Assembly: GCF_041438805.1 (NCBI RefSeq)
Contig: NZ_CP109190.1
Coordinates: 3,286,001 to 3,350,000 of the forward strand
Reading direction: 5' to 3'
Length of the DNA stretch: 64,000 bases
From: Streptomyces sp. NBC_01707
GTDB lineage: Bacteria > Actinomycetota > Actinomycetes > Streptomycetales > Streptomycetaceae
Of this stretch, positions 62,718 through 64,000 are shown piece by piece. Both the position numbers and the translations under genes were made by a program. A model generated the notes under the pieces. It had not been told where the DNA came from. It did not search any database and worked only from the letters and a program-made list of their open reading frames with translations. Each line of letters begins with the position of its first letter. Position 1 is the stretch's first letter.

Positions 62718-63788
62718 TCAGATTCCCTTCGCGGGGACGAGGAGGCGGCGGGCGCGAAAGGCGGCGTACGTGTCGGGCTCTTCGGCCTTCAACCGTTCGA
62801 CGTCGAGGGCGGGCGCCATGTGCGTGTACTTCGCGGCCAGGTCGGGGTGCGCCTCGGCGAACTGCTTCGACGCGAAGGTGCCGTTGCCCTTCCACGTCCA
62901 GGCCGGCTTGCCGCCTGCCTTGGCGACCTCGTTCTCGGCGGTGAGCAGCTTCATCTCGTTCTCGACGAGCCGCAGTTCGTCTTTGATGGCCTTCTCGCGC
63001 GCCTTGACGTCGGCGTGCCTGGCGCGCAGCTCCTTGGCCTTCGACGCGTCGATCTCGGCGATGGTCTCGGCCTTCACGGACCAGAGCTTTGCCAGGAGGT
63101 CGGTGGTCGCCTCAAGGCCGTCAGCCGGGGGCTCGAACCCCTCGACGACGTGGCGCTGAAACCACTTCCCGCAGTAGTCGACGAGGTACTCGCACATCTC
63201 CTCGTCGCGCTCCAGGCGGAGCCACTTCAACTTGTTGCCGCCGACGAGCGCGGCCACGAAACCGTGGTCCCAGCCGCCGACAGCCATGCCCCAGTGGCAC
63301 TGAATCGCGGGGGCGTCGGGGACAGCCCCGTCCTCCCACTGGTCCGCCTGATACTCCGAGCGATTTTTGCATTCCAGCAGGCCAGAGGCCGGGCCCGGCC
63401 GCTCGAACGTGTAGCGGTCGACATTCACCCGCTGCCACGGCCGGTCGACGTGCACTAGAGTGCCGGGCGCCTCCGCAGTCTCGACGCCCGACCGCTTCGT
63501 GAACATGTGGGCAATAAAGTCTTCGATCTCAATGCCGATTTCCGCAGCCTCGTTGCCCTTGAACGTCGACCGGCCGTGCTTCTCCTCGAAGACGTGGCGC
63601 GGGCCGGTGTACTTGCCGCCCAGCCCGAGGATTCCGGCAACGTCCGAACCGCCGATACCGGCACGTCGGACCTCCAGCCACTCCTCCCGGGAGGCGTCGG
63701 CGGGCAGCAGCAGGCGCGCGGTGGGCGCGTCGGCCAGGTGCGAGACCGAGCCGGGGACATCGGTCAGCGCGGGCGTCATGGTGGTCAT
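62718..63788 (-). CDS. YqaJ-family viral exonuclease
   Basis: 356 residues from the ATG at 63788 (GGAAG upstream). Catalytic features of the lambda-exonuclease-like fold: RRAGIGGSDVAGILGLGGKY, GNEAAEIGIEIEDFIAHMF, SGLLECKNRSEYQADQWEDG (E-x-K) and IQCHWGMAVGGWDHGFVAAL. A coiled C-terminal part follows (KAREKAIKDELRLVENEMKL). It resects double-stranded ends 5' to 3' and hands single strands to RecT, whose gene starts two bases after this one ends. Confidence 0.93.
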   Translation of the reverse strand: MTTMTPALTDVPGSVSHLADAPTARLLLPADASREEWLEVRRAGIGGSDVAGILGLGGKYTGPRHVFEEKHGRSTFKGNEAAEIGIEIEDFIAHMFTKRSGVETAEAPGTLVHVDRPWQRVNVDRYTFERPGPASGLLECKNRSEYQADQWEDGAVPDAPAIQCHWGMAVGGWDHGFVAALVGGNKLKWLRLERDEEMCEYLVDYCGKWFQRHVVEGFEPPADGLEATTDLLAKLWSVKAETIAEIDASKAKELRARHADVKAREKAIKDELRLVENEMKLLTAENEVAKAGGKPAWTWKGNGTFASKQFAEAHPDLAAKYTHMAPALDVERLKAEEPDTYAAFRARRLLVPAKGI

Positions 63789-63994
63789 CGCGCGGTACTT
63801 CCGTTCTTGGCGAGACGAGTACGGACGCGGCAGGCGTCGCACTGGCAGCGAGAGGCGTGGGACAGGGCGGTCCTACGGCGGACACCGGCCATGGCCTCGA
63901 TCTGGGCGGCCAGGAGGAGCGGGTCCTCGGTGCTCCACGCGGAGGTCTCCAGGTCGGCTGTGCCGTCGGTGACGACCGCCTCGAGGAAGTGCAC
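63785..63994 (-). CDS. Small CxxC protein, start near or beyond the right edge
   Basis: At least 69 residues, from a GTG at 63994 six bases inside the window; the true start may lie outside. HFLEAVVTDGTADLETSAWS is followed by SRCQCDACRVRTRLAKNGST, a possible zinc knuckle. Overlaps the YqaJ gene by four bases. Confidence 0.55.
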   Translation of the reverse strand: MHFLEAVVTDGTADLETSAWSTEDPLLLAAQIEAMAGVRRRTALSHASRCQCDACRVRTRLAKNGSTAR

Positions 63995-64000
63995 GAGCCG

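Overview
The base composition (very GC-rich), the gene families (WhiB, SpoIIE-type phosphatases, STAS anti-anti-sigma, GAF/PAS sensors, SpdB/DUF2637-like membrane proteins) and the frequent GTG/TTG starts with ATGA or GTGA overlaps point to a Streptomyces or close relative. The window has two unlike halves joined near 28.4-29.1 kb.

Left half (1-28.4 kb): a stress, redox and dormancy island mixed with gene debris. It holds a GH15 glucoamylase/trehalase-like enzyme (cut by the left edge), a broken zinc alcohol dehydrogenase, three universal stress protein loci (one a fragment), a baeRF3 protein, a CNNM/CorC transporter, a second-type aconitase, a DUF488 protein, three SpoIIE-type phosphatases of different architecture, an anti-anti-sigma factor, GTP cyclohydrolase I overlapping a RibD-like reductase, a VOC protein, a KtrA-KtrB potassium pair and a solitary cytochrome oxidase subunit I. 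By gene content it resembles the hypoxia/dormancy islands of streptomycetes (inference). Between these genes lie remnants of helicases, an XRE regulator and transposases.

Right half (29-64 kb): a plasmid-like or integrative conjugative element, transcribed mostly on the minus strand in long chains of overlapping genes. From the right edge it runs through a recombination cassette (YqaJ exonuclease, RecT, DEDDh exonuclease, RuvC-like resolvase), a WhiB regulator, an Acb2/Tad1-like nucleotide-sponge protein, a Phd antitoxin next to a GIY-YIG protein, and a winged-helix replication-type protein, then small plasmid genes. At 29-34 kb it ends in a membrane/spread module (SpdB-like proteins, NERD protein, membrane-anchored GIY-YIG protein) controlled by a divergent region with a 36-bp palindrome. 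No integrase, FtsK-like TraB, tRNA or att site is visible, so plasmid and ICE cannot be told apart.

Inside this element a block of about 13 kb (37.5-50.1 kb) is bracketed by two imperfect copies of the same backbone segment (hairpin, small membrane gene, terminator, TGTCCGG repeats, small MTPEEA gene). The bracketed cargo is conflict-related: an Rhs polymorphic-toxin protein with a small membrane protein downstream, and a complete ABC-three-component (ABC-3C) defence operon (Mrr-like nuclease effector, middle component, SMC-like ATPase) with a divergent trypsin-like protease. A MurG-like glycosyltransferase sits just inside the left copy.

Two genome-wide patterns stand out. TGTCCGG(A) repeats form six clusters, all in one orientation, and impose Asp-Thr-rich or similar low-complexity segments on the genes they cross. 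Many genes are broken by single-base shifts, often in G/C runs, which may be decay or sequencing error.
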